NCBI RefSeq assembly: GCF_013033965.1
Contig: NZ_WQFE01000004.1
Span: forward strand, 62,001-126,000
DNA: 64,000 nucleotides
Direction: 5' to 3'
Source: Ruegeria atlantica
GTDB taxonomy: Bacteria; Pseudomonadota; Alphaproteobacteria; Rhodobacterales; Rhodobacteraceae
The first letter of the stretch is position 1. Every line of letters begins with the position of its first letter. Of this stretch, positions 1 through 9,174 are shown one piece after another. Both the position numbers and the translations under genes were made by a program. The notes below the pieces were generated by a model. That model saw only the letters and a program-made list of their open reading frames with translations. It had not been told where the DNA came from and did not search any database.

Positions 1-89
1 CCATTGGTGTCCGCCGCGGACTGTGCTGCTGCCATGGCCGGCAGACCCAGTACGAATGCGGAAAGGATTGCTAGGTTTTGCGGTTTCAT
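1..89 (-). CDS. N-terminus of an exported protein (partial)
   Basis: Only the first 29 codons lie in the window; the gene continues past the left edge. The start ATG is preceded by GGAGG about 6 bases upstream. The N-terminus has Lys at position 2, a hydrophobic core (LAILSAFVLGLPAM) and a small-residue stretch ending AAAQS, which reads as a Sec signal peptide probably cut near AAA-QS. The mature protein is therefore periplasmic or secreted. Nothing visible gives its function. Confidence 0.75.
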   Translation of the reverse strand, partial: MKPQNLAILSAFVLGLPAMAAAQSAADTN

Positions 90-339
90 TGTGATGCCTC
101 CTAAGTGGTATTTGTGTGTGTGTTTACGTCCGGACAGGCACCAGAGACACCCAACCGGAAAACATCACCAGCCCCACCTGACAACATGTCCGGTTTCGCG
201 CCATTCTCCGCGTGTTTGTCCGAGTCGCGTCCGCAATCAACCGCTGGGCGAAACGTCCAATCCGCGTTTCGGCGGTTCTTGCCCGATGCGTTTGCGCCGT
301 TCCGGCAAGGCCCTGCCTAAATCACCGACTCGAGACGCA

Positions 340-365
340 AAAAGAAAGGGGGCCGAAGCCCCCTG
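340..365 (-). terminator. Rho-independent terminator (UUCG loop)
   Basis: On the minus strand AGGGGGC and GCCCCCT pair perfectly around a CUUCGG-type tetraloop and are followed by CUUUCUUUUU. It closes a minus-strand transcript coming from the right, which fits the 47-aa gene and the structured stretch between them. Confidence 0.85.
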
Positions 366-640
366 TCAGTTTCGCCTTCCAGGCTCATTTCGTTGACCGC
401 CCGGTGTTTTTTTGCCTGCGGCCTGGACTGCGCATGGGACGAGCGCACCCGTCCCGTGAAAGAGTGGGAAAGAGCAAATATTCCGCCCCACCCTGTTCCC
501 GGCCAACACGGGCATGTCGGCCGAGTGGACCAAGGCATCGAAGGTAAGTCTCTGCGCCTTGCTCCGTATTCGTCGGGGTCGGTACCTGTGGCAGCTATCC
601 GACCCCTGCACCCCGGGTTGCCGGGGCGCTAATTTCAGAA
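366..640 (-). ncRNA. structured non-coding stretch, possible small RNA or long 3' UTR
   Basis: No convincing protein is seen on either strand here. The stretch has several GC-rich inverted repeats: an 8-bp stem GGGGTCGG/CCGACCCC (575-582 with 599-606), a 6-bp stem CCCCGG/CCGGGG with a GTTG loop (611-626), and a roughly 9-bp CGGCC-containing stem near 500-525 that pairs better as minus-strand RNA because a mismatch becomes G-U. It ends at the strong terminator at 340-365, so a minus-strand RNA is likely. It could be an independent sRNA or the 3' UTR of the 47-aa gene. I looked for the hallmarks of RNase P RNA, SRP RNA and tmRNA and did not find them; 6S RNA cannot be ruled in or out by eye. 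Confidence 0.4.
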
Positions 641-643
641 GAA

Positions 644-787
644 TTACTTCTTCTTGTTCGGACGCTGAGTTAGCGCCGACGCTGCTGCCGTCTTGGCAGC
701 TTTCGATGATTTCGGATTTCTGAGAACCTTTGCTGCGGCAGATGCAGCTTTTGCACTCGTAACTTCCGAATTCCTTCGACGAGACAT
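644..787 (-). CDS. small basic Ala/Lys-rich protein, 47 aa
   Basis: The start ATG is preceded by AAGGAGG at ideal spacing, one of the best ribosome binding sites in the window, which supports a real gene. The protein starts MSRRRNSEV, has a middle of repeated K-A-A and S-K-A-A-K-T-A-A-A elements, and ends in QRPNKKK. It has no membrane segment and is strongly basic. Its composition resembles short conserved proteins of unknown function with S-K-A-A-K-S-A-A motifs that I recall from proteobacteria and prophages. Function is unknown; binding to nucleic acid is only a guess from charge. It lies just upstream of the structured stretch and terminator and may be cotranscribed with them. Confidence 0.7.
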   Translation of the reverse strand: MSRRRNSEVTSAKAASAAAKVLRNPKSSKAAKTAAASALTQRPNKKK

Positions 788-953
788 AGTTTGTCCCTCC
801 TTATCCACAGACTACTTGAGGACAACTCATGTATTTCCTGTGGGTTGGCAGCGCGTCATTGATCGCCAAACTCGAACGTGTTTTCTCCTTTCTATCGGTT
901 TTTGAACCGAGTCGGTTTATCCCTCTCCCGCACTGGTGAAGCGGGGGAAAGCC

Positions 954-982
954 GGGGCGCGAAACTGGTACTTTCGCGCCCC
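954..982 (-). terminator. hairpin downstream of nrdJ
   Basis: GGGGCGCGAAA pairs perfectly with TTTCGCGCCCC (11 bp) around a 7-base loop, 12 bases after the nrdJ stop codon. The following minus-strand sequence (GGCUUUCCCCC) has only a short U run, so this may act as a weak terminator or as a 3' end protected against RNases. Confidence 0.6.
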
Positions 983-994
983 AACCCTCATTTC

Positions 995-3900
995 TTAGCT
1001 ACACCCGCTGGTCGCGCCGCAGGTGTTGCATTTCATGCAGGTGCCGTTGCGCACCAGCGTGTAGTTTCCACACTCACTGCAAGGATCTCCTTCGTAACCT
1101 TGCATCTTGGCTTTGGTGCGCGCATCCATACCGGTGGCTACGGCAGTTTCCGCAACCGGAGCTTCGAATTGCGCGGCGGGTTCCGCCATACCGTTCACTT
1201 CGGGTTGGCCACCGTTGAATACCACCAGGTCCTGCGGCAGACGCTTGCGAAGATATCCGGTCGAGCTGATTTGTTTCAGTACTTCCAAGGACTTGGAGGC
1301 CGCGCTTTCGCTGATTTCCGAGACGTTCGACAGACCATCTTCTTCACCGCGGCCAAGATCATCGAAGGTTGCACCTTCGGGCTTCACATGCGCCAGATCG
1401 GTGCGGTCCAGATAGGACACGGCCAGTTCGCGGAAGATGTAGTCCAGGATTGACGTCGCGTTCTTGATCGAGTCGTTGCCCTGTACCATCCCCGCCGGTT
1501 CGAACTTGGTGAAGGTGAAGGCATCCACGAACTCTTCCAGCGGTACGCCATATTGCAGGCCGACCGAGACCGCGATGGCAAAGTTGTTCATCATCGCCCG
1601 GAAGCCAGCGCCTTCCTTGTGCATGTCGATGAAAATCTCGCCCAGCTTGCCATCTTCGAACTCGCCTGTCCGCAGATAGACCTTGTGGCCACCGACGATT
1701 GCCTTTTGGGTATAGCCCTTGCGGCGATGCGGCAGTTTTTCACGATGGCTGCGGATCATCTCTTTGACCACAACCTTCTCGATCACCTTCTCGGCCAGAA
1801 CTACGGCTTTTTCCTGCGCCGATCCGCTTTCCAGCACTTCTGCTGCTTCGTCATCATCTTCGACCAGCGCCGCGGCCAGAGGCTGCGACAGTTTCGAGCC
1901 GTCCCGATACAGCGCATTAGCCTTCACACCCAGCGACCAGCTGAGTTCGTAGGCCTTCTGGCAATCCTCGATGGTCGCGTCATTTGGCATGTTGATCGTC
2001 TTCGAGATCGCACCCGAGATGAAGCTCTGTGCCGCTGCCATCATGGTGATGTGGCTATCAACCCCAAGGAAACGCTTGCCTTTCTTGCCGCACGGGTTGG
2101 CACAATCGAAGATCGCGTAGTGTTCCTCTTTCAGGTGCGGGGCACCTTCCAGCGTCATGGTTCCGCAGACGTGGTCGTTCGCCGCGTCGATATCCGCCTT
2201 GGTAAAGCCCAGGTGACGCAGCAGATCGAAGGTCGGGTCGTTCAGCTTAGTGGCCGGGATGCCCAGAACGCCGGTGCAGAAATCCTCACCCAGTGTCCAC
2301 TGATTAAAGACGAACCGGATATCAAACGCGCTCTCCAGCGCGGCATCCACTTTCGCCAATTCATTCGGACCAAAGCCATGTCCGGTCAGCGAGGTGTGGT
2401 TGATCCCCGGCGCGTTGCCGATGGTGCCGTGACCTACGGCATAGCCCACGATCTCTTCGATCTGAGACGAGGAATAACCCAGCTTCTCGAGCGCCGAAGG
2501 CACCGAACGGTTGATGATTTTGAAGTAACCGCCACCCGCGAGCTTCTTGAACTTGACCAGAGCGAAGTCCGGCTCGATCCCGGTCGTGTCGCAGTCCATC
2601 ACCAGACCGATTGTGCCGGTTGGCGCGATCACCGTGGCCTGCGCGTTACGGTAGCCATTCTTTTCGCCAAGGCTCAGCGCCTCATCCCAAGCCGACATCG
2701 CCAGATCGACCAGACGTTTGTCCGGGCAGTTGCCATGGTCCAAAGGCACCGGCTTGACCGCCAGTTTCTCATATCCATCGGTCACACCTTGCGAGGCACG
2801 GCGGTGGTTGCGGATGACGCGCAGCATGTGGTCGGCGTTGCGCTCATAACCTTTGAACGGACCCAATTCGCCCGCAATCTCGGCCGAGGTCGCATAGGCC
2901 ACGCCTGTCATGATCGCCGTCAGCGCGCCACAGATCGCACGACCCTCATCCGAGTCATAGCTGTAGCCCATATTCATCAGCAGGCCGCCGATATTGGCAT
3001 AGCCCAGACCCAACGTGCGGAAGTCATAGGACAGTTGCGCGATTTCCTTGGACGGGAACTGCGCCATGGTCACCGAGATTTCCAGCGTCAGAGTCCACAG
3101 GCGCGAGGCGTGCATGTAATCCGCAGCCTGGAACTCGCCATCCTTGAGGAAGGTCAGCAGGTTCATCGACGCCAGGTTACAGGCCGTGTCGTCTAGGAAC
3201 ATGTATTCCGAGCACGGGTTCGAGCCGCGAATCTCACCATCCGTCGGGCATGTGTGCCATTCGTTGACGGTGTCGTGGAACTGAATGCCCGGATCGGCAC
3301 AAGCCCATGCCGCATGGCCTACCTTTTCCCACAGGTCGCGCGCCTTGACGGTCTTTGAGACCTTGCCATCGGTGCGGTTGATCAGCTCCCAGTCGGCGTC
3401 TTTCTCGACAGCGGTCAGGAACGCGTTGGTCACGCGGATTGAGTTGTTCGAGTTCTGGCCCGAGACCGAGCTGTAGGCTTCCGAATCCCAGTCCGTATCG
3501 TAGGTCGGGAACTCGATGCTGTCGTGGCCCTGCTTGGCATAATCCAGAACACGCTTGATGTAAGTTTCTGGGATTGCGACCTTTTTGGCTTCACGAACCG
3601 CTTTCTTCAGGCTGTCATTCTTGTTGGGATCATACGCATCGTCCTGCGCGCCGTCCCAGCTGCGGATGGCCTCGAAAATGCCGTTCAGCATCTTCTCGTG
3701 CATCTTCGATCCGGCAACGATCGAGGCCACCTTCTGCTCTTCGATCACCTTCCACTCGATGAATTTCTCGATGTCAGGGTGATCTGCATCGACGATTACC
3801 ATCTTTGCTGCCCGACGGGTTGTTCCGCCTGATTTGATCGCGCCAGCGGCGCGGTCGCCGATCTTGAGAAAGCCCATGAGGCCCGAGGACTTGCCGCCAC

Positions 3901-4615
3901 CCGACAGCGCCTCGCCTTCTGCGCGCAGGTGGCTGAAGTTGGTCCCGGTGCCCGAGCCGTATTTGAATAAGCGCGCCTCGCGCACCCACAAGTCCATGAT
4001 GCCGCCTTCGTTCACCAGATCATCATCGACGGACTGGATGAAGCACGCATGCGGCTGCGGATGCTCGTAAGCGGATTTCGATTTGGTCAGCTTGCCGGTT
4101 TTGTAGTCGACATAGTGGTGACCCTGCGCCGGGCCATCGATTCCATAAGCCCAGTGCAGACCAGTGTTGAACCACTGCGGGCTGTTCGGCGCGGCGCGCT
4201 GCGTCGCCAGCATATAACGCATCTCGTCAAAGTAGGCGCGCGCGTCTTCCTCGGTCGAGAAATAGCCGCCCTTCCAGCCCCAATAGGCCCATGCGCCTGC
4301 CAGACGGTCGAACACTTGCTTCGAGGACGTCTCGCCATCGAATTCAGCACCGTCAGCGGGAACCGAGCGCCACAGGAACTCAGGAACGTCTTTCTCTTTT
4401 ACTTTCTTCAGCTTGGATGGCACGCCTGCTTTGCGGAAATACTTCTGCGCGATGACGTCGCTTGCCACTTGGCTCCAGCTTGAGGGGACTTCGATATTGT
4501 CCAGGCGGAAAACGATGGTGCCATCCGGATTTCTTATCTCAGACGTCGCTGAGACAAAGTCCAGTTCCGCATAAGCATCTTGCCCCGGTTTCGTAAATTT
4601 CCTGTCAATCTTCAT
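995..4615 (-). CDS. nrdJ: vitamin B12-dependent (class II) ribonucleoside-diphosphate reductase
   Basis: Reduces ribonucleotides to deoxyribonucleotides using adenosylcobalamin as radical source, so it needs neither oxygen nor a separate radical subunit. From the chosen ATG it is 1206 aa, the normal size for the long Rhodobacteraceae form. Visible hallmarks are the NPCSE active-site motif (NxCxE type), the downstream CNLASMNL segment, the APTGTIG loop, and a C-terminal cysteine-rich tail (CSECGNY...[14 protein letters not shown]) that should act as the redox and zinc-ribbon element. An in-frame ATG 138 bases upstream exists, but its extension is low-complexity and unlike the family; I chose MKIDRKFT, preceded by AGGGCGG. 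No cobalamin riboswitch or clear NrdR box pair is seen upstream. Confidence 0.95.
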   Translation of the reverse strand: MKIDRKFTKPGQDAYAELDFVSATSEIRNPDGTIVFRLDNIEVPSSWSQVASDVIAQKYFRKAGVPSKLKKVKEKDVPEFLWRSVPADGAEFDGETSSKQVFDRLAGAWAYWGWKGGYFSTEEDARAYFDEMRYMLATQRAAPNSPQWFNTGLHWAYGIDGPAQGHHYVDYKTGKLTKSKSAYEHPQPHACFIQSVDDDLVNEGGIMDLWVREARLFKYGSGTGTNFSHLRAEGEALSGGGKSSGLMGFLKIGDRAAGAIKSGGTTRRAAKMVIVDADHPDIEKFIEWKVIEEQKVASIVAGSKMHEKMLNGIFEAIRSWDGAQDDAYDPNKNDSLKKAVREAKKVAIPETYIKRVLDYAKQGHDSIEFPTYDTDWDSEAYSSVSGQNSNNSIRVTNAFLTAVEKDADWELINRTDGKVSKTVKARDLWEKVGHAAWACADPGIQFHDTVNEWHTCPTDGEIRGSNPCSEYMFLDDTACNLASMNLLTFLKDGEFQAADYMHASRLWTLTLEISVTMAQFPSKEIAQLSYDFRTLGLGYANIGGLLMNMGYSYDSDEGRAICGALTAIMTGVAYATSAEIAGELGPFKGYERNADHMLRVIRNHRRASQGVTDGYEKLAVKPVPLDHGNCPDKRLVDLAMSAWDEALSLGEKNGYRNAQATVIAPTGTIGLVMDCDTTGIEPDFALVKFKKLAGGGYFKIINRSVPSALEKLGYSSSQIEEIVGYAVGHGTIGNAPGINHTSLTGHGFGPNELAKVDAALESAFDIRFVFNQWTLGEDFCTGVLGIPATKLNDPTFDLLRHLGFTKADIDAANDHVCGTMTLEGAPHLKEEHYAIFDCANPCGKKGKRFLGVDSHITMMAAAQSFISGAISKTINMPNDATIEDCQKAYELSWSLGVKANALYRDGSKLSQPLAAALVEDDDEAAEVLESGSAQEKAVVLAEKVIEKVVVKEMIRSHREKLPHRRKGYTQKAIVGGHKVYLRTGEFEDGKLGEIFIDMHKEGAGFRAMMNNFAIAVSVGLQYGVPLEEFVDAFTFTKFEPAGMVQGNDSIKNATSILDYIFRELAVSYLDRTDLAHVKPEGATFDDLGRGEEDGLSNVSEISESAASKSLEVLKQISSTGYLRKRLPQDLVVFNGGQPEVNGMAEPAAQFEAPVAETAVATGMDARTKAKMQGYEGDPCSECGNYTLVRNGTCMKCNTCGATSGCS

Positions 4616-5148
4616 GTCCGCCGCCCTAGATTCAATCAACTTGTCCTTCGGCGTCAGGTCCTCAGACGTGGACCGATCGCCATGCCGAATAATATTGGGC
4701 GCAATAGACCAGCCGCTGCATTCGGCAGCGCAAAACCGATCAAACGGTTGCACGTTAGTATGATGTGCTTTCCGACCCTCGCCCTGTGCCCTATTCTAGT
4801 TTTTCTACCAGATTTAGTGGCAACCCTTCCGGCCCATACAACTTGACGTATCTGACCATAGATCGTCAACGCCATTTTTAAGTCATTTTTGATATCTTTT
4901 GTGTTGACCCGTTGTTGCGAACTGGTCGGCGAAAGCGCTGTTCTGATTCCTCCACAGGTTCATCCACCGCGGTTAACCATCTTTTCCCAAAAGCAGCAGA
5001 GAAATTAACTGTGTTTCCCGGCATAGTTATCGGAATTTGATAATCTAAGGTTAAGGTGCTTAGGCTGGATAAGAATCACGATGCGGTCATTTTGGTCTGA
5101 GAGGTCGGCTAAAGCACTGAACGCAATCAATCAAAGGGAACAGGGCTG
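4616..5148. other. 533-bp intergenic region between nrdJ and a divergent lipoprotein gene
   Basis: This holds the divergent promoters of nrdJ and the lipoprotein gene. No ORF with a credible start or composition is present. It is more AT-rich than the flanking genes, especially 4860-5060. The one clear dyad is TTGACGtATC...GATCGTCAA at 4843-4869. Confidence 0.6.
4843..4869. promoter_or_regulatory. imperfect inverted repeat upstream of nrdJ
   Basis: TTGACG-t-ATC is mirrored by GAT-CGTCAA around an 8-base centre, about 230 bases upstream of the nrdJ start. The length and symmetry suit a dimeric regulator. It does not match the NrdR box as I know it, so the regulator is unknown and the site may be chance. 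Confidence 0.25.
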
Positions 5149-5583
5149 ATGTCGTTGTTACGTATACTTCCGGTTCTGGCCCTGATCGTGGCCTGCACAC
5201 CACAAGATGTGCCCGCGCCCGCACGCAGCGCTCAATTCGACAATTTCCCCAAAAGGCTGTTCGACACGTTCGAGATCAGCTGTGACGGCCCCGGAGAACG
5301 CTTTGAAAACACAGGGAATCGGGTTTTCGAATGTAGTGAATTTCTACCTCCGGACATGACTGCATTCCTGATTCTCAACTATGACGGATACCCACAGGAT
5401 CTGCCCAAAAGCGTGATGCGACTGACGACGACAAAGAATAATTCCGGCTACCGAGTCGACGCCGAGTTGTACTTCAAAGTCCCACGCAGAACGGGACCCG
5501 CAGTTAAAGTCCCGGTGGAAAGTGAAACACTAGATAAGGCGCTTGGCGAACTTTACCAAGCGTTGGGTGGCTCACCAGCGTAA
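5149..5583 (+). CDS. hypothetical lipoprotein, 144 aa
   Basis: The N-terminus MSLLRILPVLALIVAC is a short lipoprotein signal peptide with the lipobox cysteine at position 16, so the protein should be lipidated and membrane anchored. The rest is soluble, has no membrane segment, and includes two further cysteines (SCDGPGERF and FECSEF) that could form a disulfide. I do not recognise a domain. A purine-rich AAAGGGAACAGGGCTG lies directly before the ATG. It is followed closely by the converging tRNA-Pro gene. Confidence 0.75.
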   Translation: MSLLRILPVLALIVACTPQDVPAPARSAQFDNFPKRLFDTFEISCDGPGERFENTGNRVFECSEFLPPDMTAFLILNYDGYPQDLPKSVMRLTTTKNNSGYRVDAELYFKVPRRTGPAVKVPVESETLDKALGELYQALGGSPA

Positions 5584-5593
5584 GTGAAAGAAG

Positions 5594-5670
5594 TGGTCGG
5601 GGCGGCAGGATTCGAACCTACGACCCCCTGTACCCAAAACAGGTGCGCTACCAGACTGCGCCACGCCCCG
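5594..5670 (-). tRNA. tRNA-Pro (TGG anticodon)
   Basis: The minus strand folds as a 77-nt tRNA with the 3' CCA encoded. The acceptor stem CGGGGCG/CGCCCCG is perfect, the D arm is present, the anticodon loop TTTGGGT lies between CCTGT and ACAGG giving anticodon TGG, and the T arm contains GGTTCGAATCC. Confidence 0.95.
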
Positions 5671-5713
5671 GACCGTGCGCCTTCCTAACGATGCCGATCT
5701 GATTTGAAAAGCC

Positions 5714-6181
5714 CTAACAGGACCAAATTGCAGGCCCATTCGAAAAAACTTTGTGCCGCATGATGGTTCCGGGCTTAATCGAGTAGCGCGCGGCCAGTCC
5801 CGCATTGATTTCGAGAACCGCAAAGACGGAATCGCCACCCTCAATGGGTGTCAGATCACCGGGAATCGCACCTTGATGGACGTGCGTCACTGTCCCCGCC
5901 CGATCCAGGAAAATGATATCCAGGGGAATCAGCGTGTTCTTCATCCAGAACGCTACGGGCTGTGGCGGGTCAAAAACGAACAGCATGCCCGAACGGTTTG
6001 GCAGCGACTCGCGAAACATCAATCCACGCGACCGCTCCTGCGGAGTAATGGCCAATTCGATATTGAAACGAATCTGCGCCGAGTCGTTTTTGACGTCGAT
6101 CTGATCAGGTTTGCACGCGGCCCAGGCCATCCCGGACCAAAGCAAGAAAACCGCCAGAAGACCCGGGAAAAATTTAGGCAT
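5714..6181 (-). CDS. DUF192 family exported protein
   Basis: 155 aa. A signal peptide covers about residues 1-22 (core FFPGLLAVFLLWSGMAWA, probable cut at AWA-ACK). The rest is a single DUF192 domain, recognisable from RSRGLMFRESLPNRSGMLFVF, the FWMKNTLIPLDIIFLD core and the late FAVLEINAGLAA segment. The domain is common in bacteria and archaea and its biochemical role is not settled. The cold-shock gene ends 7 bases upstream on the same strand, so the two are probably cotranscribed. Confidence 0.88.
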   Translation of the reverse strand: MPKFFPGLLAVFLLWSGMAWAACKPDQIDVKNDSAQIRFNIELAITPQERSRGLMFRESLPNRSGMLFVFDPPQPVAFWMKNTLIPLDIIFLDRAGTVTHVHQGAIPGDLTPIEGGDSVFAVLEINAGLAARYSIKPGTIMRHKVFSNGPAIWSC

Positions 6182-6188
6182 GAATCAC

Positions 6189-6716
6189 TCAGTCGTCCAG
6201 AGCAGCTTCCCAGGCCAGAACCTGTGCTGCCATACGTCCACGCTTGCCACTGATGACCCGCATCGCAAGGGCTTCGCCCGGCTGCAGATCCGACAATCCA
6301 GAGCGGCGCAGAACCTCGATGTGCAGGAACACATCCTCGCCACGGCCAAAAACATTAGCGAACCCAAAGCCTTTGCCCTTGTCGAACCATTTGACCCGCG
6401 CAGCTTCTAACGGCGCAGCGGCGATCTCAACGGGATCCAGCTCGGCAAAATCAGCCAGCATCATGGTGTCCGTCCGCGCCGGCGGGTCGACACTGATAAC
6501 TTCGACCGCCTGAACGCCACGATCCGTGCGATGAGTCATTATCTCAATGCCTGCGCCGTCCGCGACCGAGCTTTGGCCGAAGTTACGCAACACATTGACG
6601 TGCAACAAGATATCCGGACCGCCCTCATCAGACACAACAAATCCGTAGCCCTTTGCAGGGTCGAACCATTTCACGTGTCCACGGACGCGGTACATGTTGT
6701 TCAGATCTTCTGGCAC
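6189..6716 (-). CDS. double cold-shock-domain protein
   Basis: 175 aa with two cold-shock domains. The first spans about residues 8-75 (GHVKWFDPAKGYGFVV, then ILLHVNVL), the second about 105-170 (ARVKWFDKGKGFGFAN, then VFLHIEVL). Both keep the RNP1-like KGYGF/KGFGF and RNP2-like VFLH/ILLH motifs that bind single-stranded RNA or DNA. They are joined by an acidic, alanine-rich linker. Single-domain CspA proteins are about 70 aa; the double form is known in alphaproteobacteria. Likely role: RNA chaperone or transcription antiterminator. Confidence 0.9.
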   Translation of the reverse strand: MPEDLNNMYRVRGHVKWFDPAKGYGFVVSDEGGPDILLHVNVLRNFGQSSVADGAGIEIMTHRTDRGVQAVEVISVDPPARTDTMMLADFAELDPVEIAAAPLEAARVKWFDKGKGFGFANVFGRGEDVFLHIEVLRRSGLSDLQPGEALAMRVISGKRGRMAAQVLAWEAALDD

Positions 6717-6837
6717 GGCGTTCCCATCGCGAAAATTATCATTTCGTTAAGGGTCCGATGTGTATGGGAATGGCCCGCAAATTCAAGCTGAAAAATTCCT
6801 TTGCTTTCAGTCGCTTGCATTTCACGATACGCGAACG

Positions 6838-7443
6838 TCATGGATTTAACCTCTGTATCTGCCAGTCGGAACCCACTTGATCCCGCTGCCACCGGAACCT
6901 GTCGTGCAACCGAAAGGCCCCATCGGCCCAGAATTCAATCTCGGTTGGCACCAGCCTATACCCACCCCAAAATGGTGGGCGCGGCGGATTTGGGCCAAGT
7001 TTGGCGGTCACTTTCGCCACCTCGGCCATCAGAGCTGAGCGGCTGCTAAGGGGTTGCGATTGCTTTGACGCCCAAGCCCCCAAACGGCTTTTCAGCGACC
7101 GGGACGCATAATATTCATCCGCTTGCGGCCCGCTTTCTTTGGTAATTGTACCACGAACTCGGATTTGGCGCCGCAGAGATTTCCAATGCATCACAAAAGC
7201 GGCTTTCCCGGCATTGTCCAGCTCGGCCGCTTTGACACTTTCATAGTTAGTATAGAAGACAAACGCTGCTGGTTCGATTTCCTTCAGCAGCACCATACGT
7301 ACATTTGGCATACCGTCCGAATCTACGGTTGCCAATGCAATCGCGTTCGGATCGTTCGGTTCATTCTCTGTGGCCTCAGCCAGCCACCGCTCCGCTATGA
7401 CAAACGGATCGGTGCCGGCAAATATGCCGTCACGTTCGCTCAT
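6838..7443 (-). CDS. pdxH: pyridoxamine 5'-phosphate oxidase
   Basis: Flavin (FMN) enzyme that oxidises pyridoxamine or pyridoxine 5'-phosphate to pyridoxal 5'-phosphate, the last step and salvage step of vitamin B6 supply. The chosen start gives 201 aa, near the usual 200-220. Family features include the N-terminal [21 protein letters not shown] segment, [15 protein letters not shown], the FMN-contacting RRQIRVRG, and the C-terminal FRLHDRFRW block ending QRLNP. I chose MSERDG because GGGGATGGGA gives it good Shine-Dalgarno spacing; ATGs further upstream lie within or before that sequence. It is divergent from fabI. Confidence 0.94.
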   Translation of the reverse strand: MSERDGIFAGTDPFVIAERWLAEATENEPNDPNAIALATVDSDGMPNVRMVLLKEIEPAAFVFYTNYESVKAAELDNAGKAAFVMHWKSLRRQIRVRGTITKESGPQADEYYASRSLKSRLGAWASKQSQPLSSRSALMAEVAKVTAKLGPNPPRPPFWGGYRLVPTEIEFWADGAFRLHDRFRWQRDQVGSDWQIQRLNP

Positions 7444-7578
7444 TCCCATCCCCTGGAAACTATTAAAGTCCACCCTAGGGCGAGAACCCGCCACGGGCAA
7501 GAGCGCGCGGCCTTGATGCAGCGCACCCAATGGCATAAACCATCCCAACATGACGCGAAGACAGGCGGAGAACCGAAC

Positions 7579-8385
7579 ATGTCAAATCAGTTGATGGCCG
7601 GCAAACGCGGCCTCATCATGGGACTGGCCAATGATAAATCAATCGCATGGGGAATAGCCCGCGCCTTGTCCGAATCCGGAGCAGAGCTGGCTTTTTCTTA
7701 TCAGGGCGACGCACTTAAGAAACGCGTCGATCCGCTGGCAGCGCAGCTTGGCAGCGAGATCGTCCTGCCCTGTGACGTCAGCGACGAGGAATCGATTGAT
7801 GCGCTTTTTACCGCGCTGGAAGAAAAATGGGGCAAGCTGGACTTTGTTGTTCATGCGATCGGTTTCTCGGACAAGAATGAACTTCGGGGCCGTTACGTCG
7901 ACACGTCGCGCGCGAACTTCAAGCTGACTATGGATGTGTCGGTTTATTCTTTCACAGCCGTGATGCAGCGTGCGGAAAAGATGATGGGAGAAGGCGGCAG
8001 CGCGATCACCCTGACCTATTATGGCGCCGAACAGGTGATGCCGCACTATAATGTAATGGGCGTCGCCAAAGCCGCGCTGGAAGCATCGGTCAAATACCTG
8101 GCCGAGGATCTGGGAAAGGACGGTATTCGCGTCAATTCGATTTCGGCTGGTCCGATCAAGACATTGGCCGCCAGCGGCATCGGCGACTTCCGCTATATCA
8201 TGAAGTGGAACGAGTATAACTCGCCCCTGCGCCGCAACGTGACCATCGACGATGTCGGTAAATCGGCGCTGTACTTGCTGTCCGACCTCAGCAGCGGTGT
8301 AACAGGTGAAAACCTACACGTGGATTCGGGCTATCACATTGTCGGCATGAAGGCCGTCGACGCACCGGATGTCGAAAAGGGGTAA
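7579..8385 (+). CDS. fabI: enoyl-[acyl-carrier-protein] reductase (NADH)
   Basis: Reduces trans-2-enoyl-ACP to acyl-ACP, the last step of each fatty-acid elongation round. 268 aa with the short-chain dehydrogenase fold. The divergent FabI cofactor motif [13 protein letters not shown] is at residues 15-27. Catalytic residues align with the E. coli enzyme: Tyr147, Tyr157 and Lys164 in [18 protein letters not shown]. The [13 protein letters not shown] substrate loop is also present. The ATG at MSNQLMAGK fits family length; the upstream reading frame is open but lies over the pdxH start region and is not protein-like. gpt follows after 4 bases, so the two are probably cotranscribed. Confidence 0.96.
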   Translation: MSNQLMAGKRGLIMGLANDKSIAWGIARALSESGAELAFSYQGDALKKRVDPLAAQLGSEIVLPCDVSDEESIDALFTALEEKWGKLDFVVHAIGFSDKNELRGRYVDTSRANFKLTMDVSVYSFTAVMQRAEKMMGEGGSAITLTYYGAEQVMPHYNVMGVAKAALEASVKYLAEDLGKDGIRVNSISAGPIKTLAASGIGDFRYIMKWNEYNSPLRRNVTIDDVGKSALYLLSDLSSGVTGENLHVDSGYHIVGMKAVDAPDVEKG

Positions 8386-8389
8386 CTAC

Positions 8390-8899
8390 ATGAGCGCCAA
8401 GGACCGTCTGCCCCACGAAAAAGGGTTTCACATCAGCTGGGATCAGATCCATCGTGATTCCCGTGCTTTGGCTTGGCGTCTTGACGGGCAAGGCCCGGAT
8501 GACGGCGCATGGCGCGCGGTTGTGGCCATCACGCGCGGCGGCATGGCCCCCGCGATGATCGTCAGCCGCGAGCTGGACATTCGAACCGTCGATACGATCA
8601 GCGTCCGCTCGTACCATCATCAGGATCAGGGCGAGGCCGAGGTTCTCAAATCCCCGGACGCGGAACTGATGGGCGATGGCACAGGCGTTCTGATCATTGA
8701 TGACCTTGTCGACAGCGGCAAAACGCTGGAGCTGGTGCGCGCGATGTACCCCAATGCGCATTTCGCGACGGTTTACGCCAAACCCAAGGGTCGTCCGATG
8801 GTGGATACGTTCATCACCGAGGTCAGCCAGGACACCTGGATCTTTTTCCCGTGGGACATGGCCCTGCAGTATGTCGAGCCCTATCGCGGCACGGACTGA
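8390..8899 (+). CDS. gpt: xanthine-guanine phosphoribosyltransferase
   Basis: Transfers phosphoribose from PRPP to xanthine, guanine and less well hypoxanthine for purine salvage. 169 aa, close to the E. coli 152. The PRPP-binding loop [13 protein letters not shown] sits at residues 100-112 and the early [17 protein letters not shown] segment is typical. The late DTWIFFPWD motif is the base-binding Trp region of the family. The start ATG is 4 bases after the fabI stop. Confidence 0.93.
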   Translation: MSAKDRLPHEKGFHISWDQIHRDSRALAWRLDGQGPDDGAWRAVVAITRGGMAPAMIVSRELDIRTVDTISVRSYHHQDQGEAEVLKSPDAELMGDGTGVLIIDDLVDSGKTLELVRAMYPNAHFATVYAKPKGRPMVDTFITEVSQDTWIFFPWDMALQYVEPYRGTD

Positions 8900-8916
8900 G
8901 GGCAATATTGCCCTCA
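8897..8916. terminator. 20-bp perfect palindrome at the gpt stop codon
   Basis: TGAGGGCAAT is followed at once by its exact reverse complement. It contains the gpt stop codon and lies between two convergent genes. As RNA it can form GAGGGC/GCCCUC with an AAUAUU loop. Neither side has a long U run, so it would be a weak two-way terminator; an operator is less likely in this position. Confidence 0.45.
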
Positions 8917-8931
8917 ATCTCTACACATATA

Positions 8932-9111
8932 TTATCGTTTGCTGTCGGGAGTTCTCTTCACTCGCTCCCAAGTCGCACCCGGTTTTGTCGTTGGCGGAAG
9001 CGGCTTATTGTCTGGCACTGTCGAATAGTTATCAGATTTTCCGCCACGCGGCCCTACCTGTCGGTAGATACCACCATCTTTGCCCGTACTGGTTCCTGGC
9101 TTCTTGCCCAA
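8932..9111 (-). CDS. YjzC-like small protein, 59 aa
   Basis: A short soluble protein with the pattern K-P-G-T...G-I-Y...V-G-P-R-G-G and a later LPPTTKPGATWERV. That layout resembles the YjzC-like family of small bacterial proteins of unknown function. The best start is TTG: AAAGGGGGTGA, nearly a perfect anti-16S match, lies 6 bases before it, and the KPG motif begins at residue 4. An ATG 60 bases upstream would add an unmotivated extension. It converges on gpt and is divergent from the aminotransferase gene. Confidence 0.7.
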   Translation of the reverse strand: MGKKPGTSTGKDGGIYRQVGPRGGKSDNYSTVPDNKPLPPTTKPGATWERVKRTPDSKR

Positions 9112-9174
9112 TAAAATCACCCCCTTTCTTTTGGACAACCCCGAAGTATCACTCTGAAACTCGGAGAACAAGAT

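Noticed and set aside
366..640. RNase P RNA, SRP RNA or tmRNA
   Set aside because: The core motifs (GAGGAAAGTCC, GGAAGGAAGCAGC, a tag reading frame with T arm) are absent on both strands.
1553..3196. 547-codon open frame antisense to nrdJ
   Set aside because: It lies wholly opposite a strongly conserved gene, has an arginine- and histidine-rich unstructured composition and no ribosome binding site. Such mirror frames are usual in GC-rich coding DNA.
4616..5148. cobalamin riboswitch or paired NrdR boxes before nrdJ
   Set aside because: Neither the B12-box pattern nor two NrdR-like palindromes at the usual spacing could be found.
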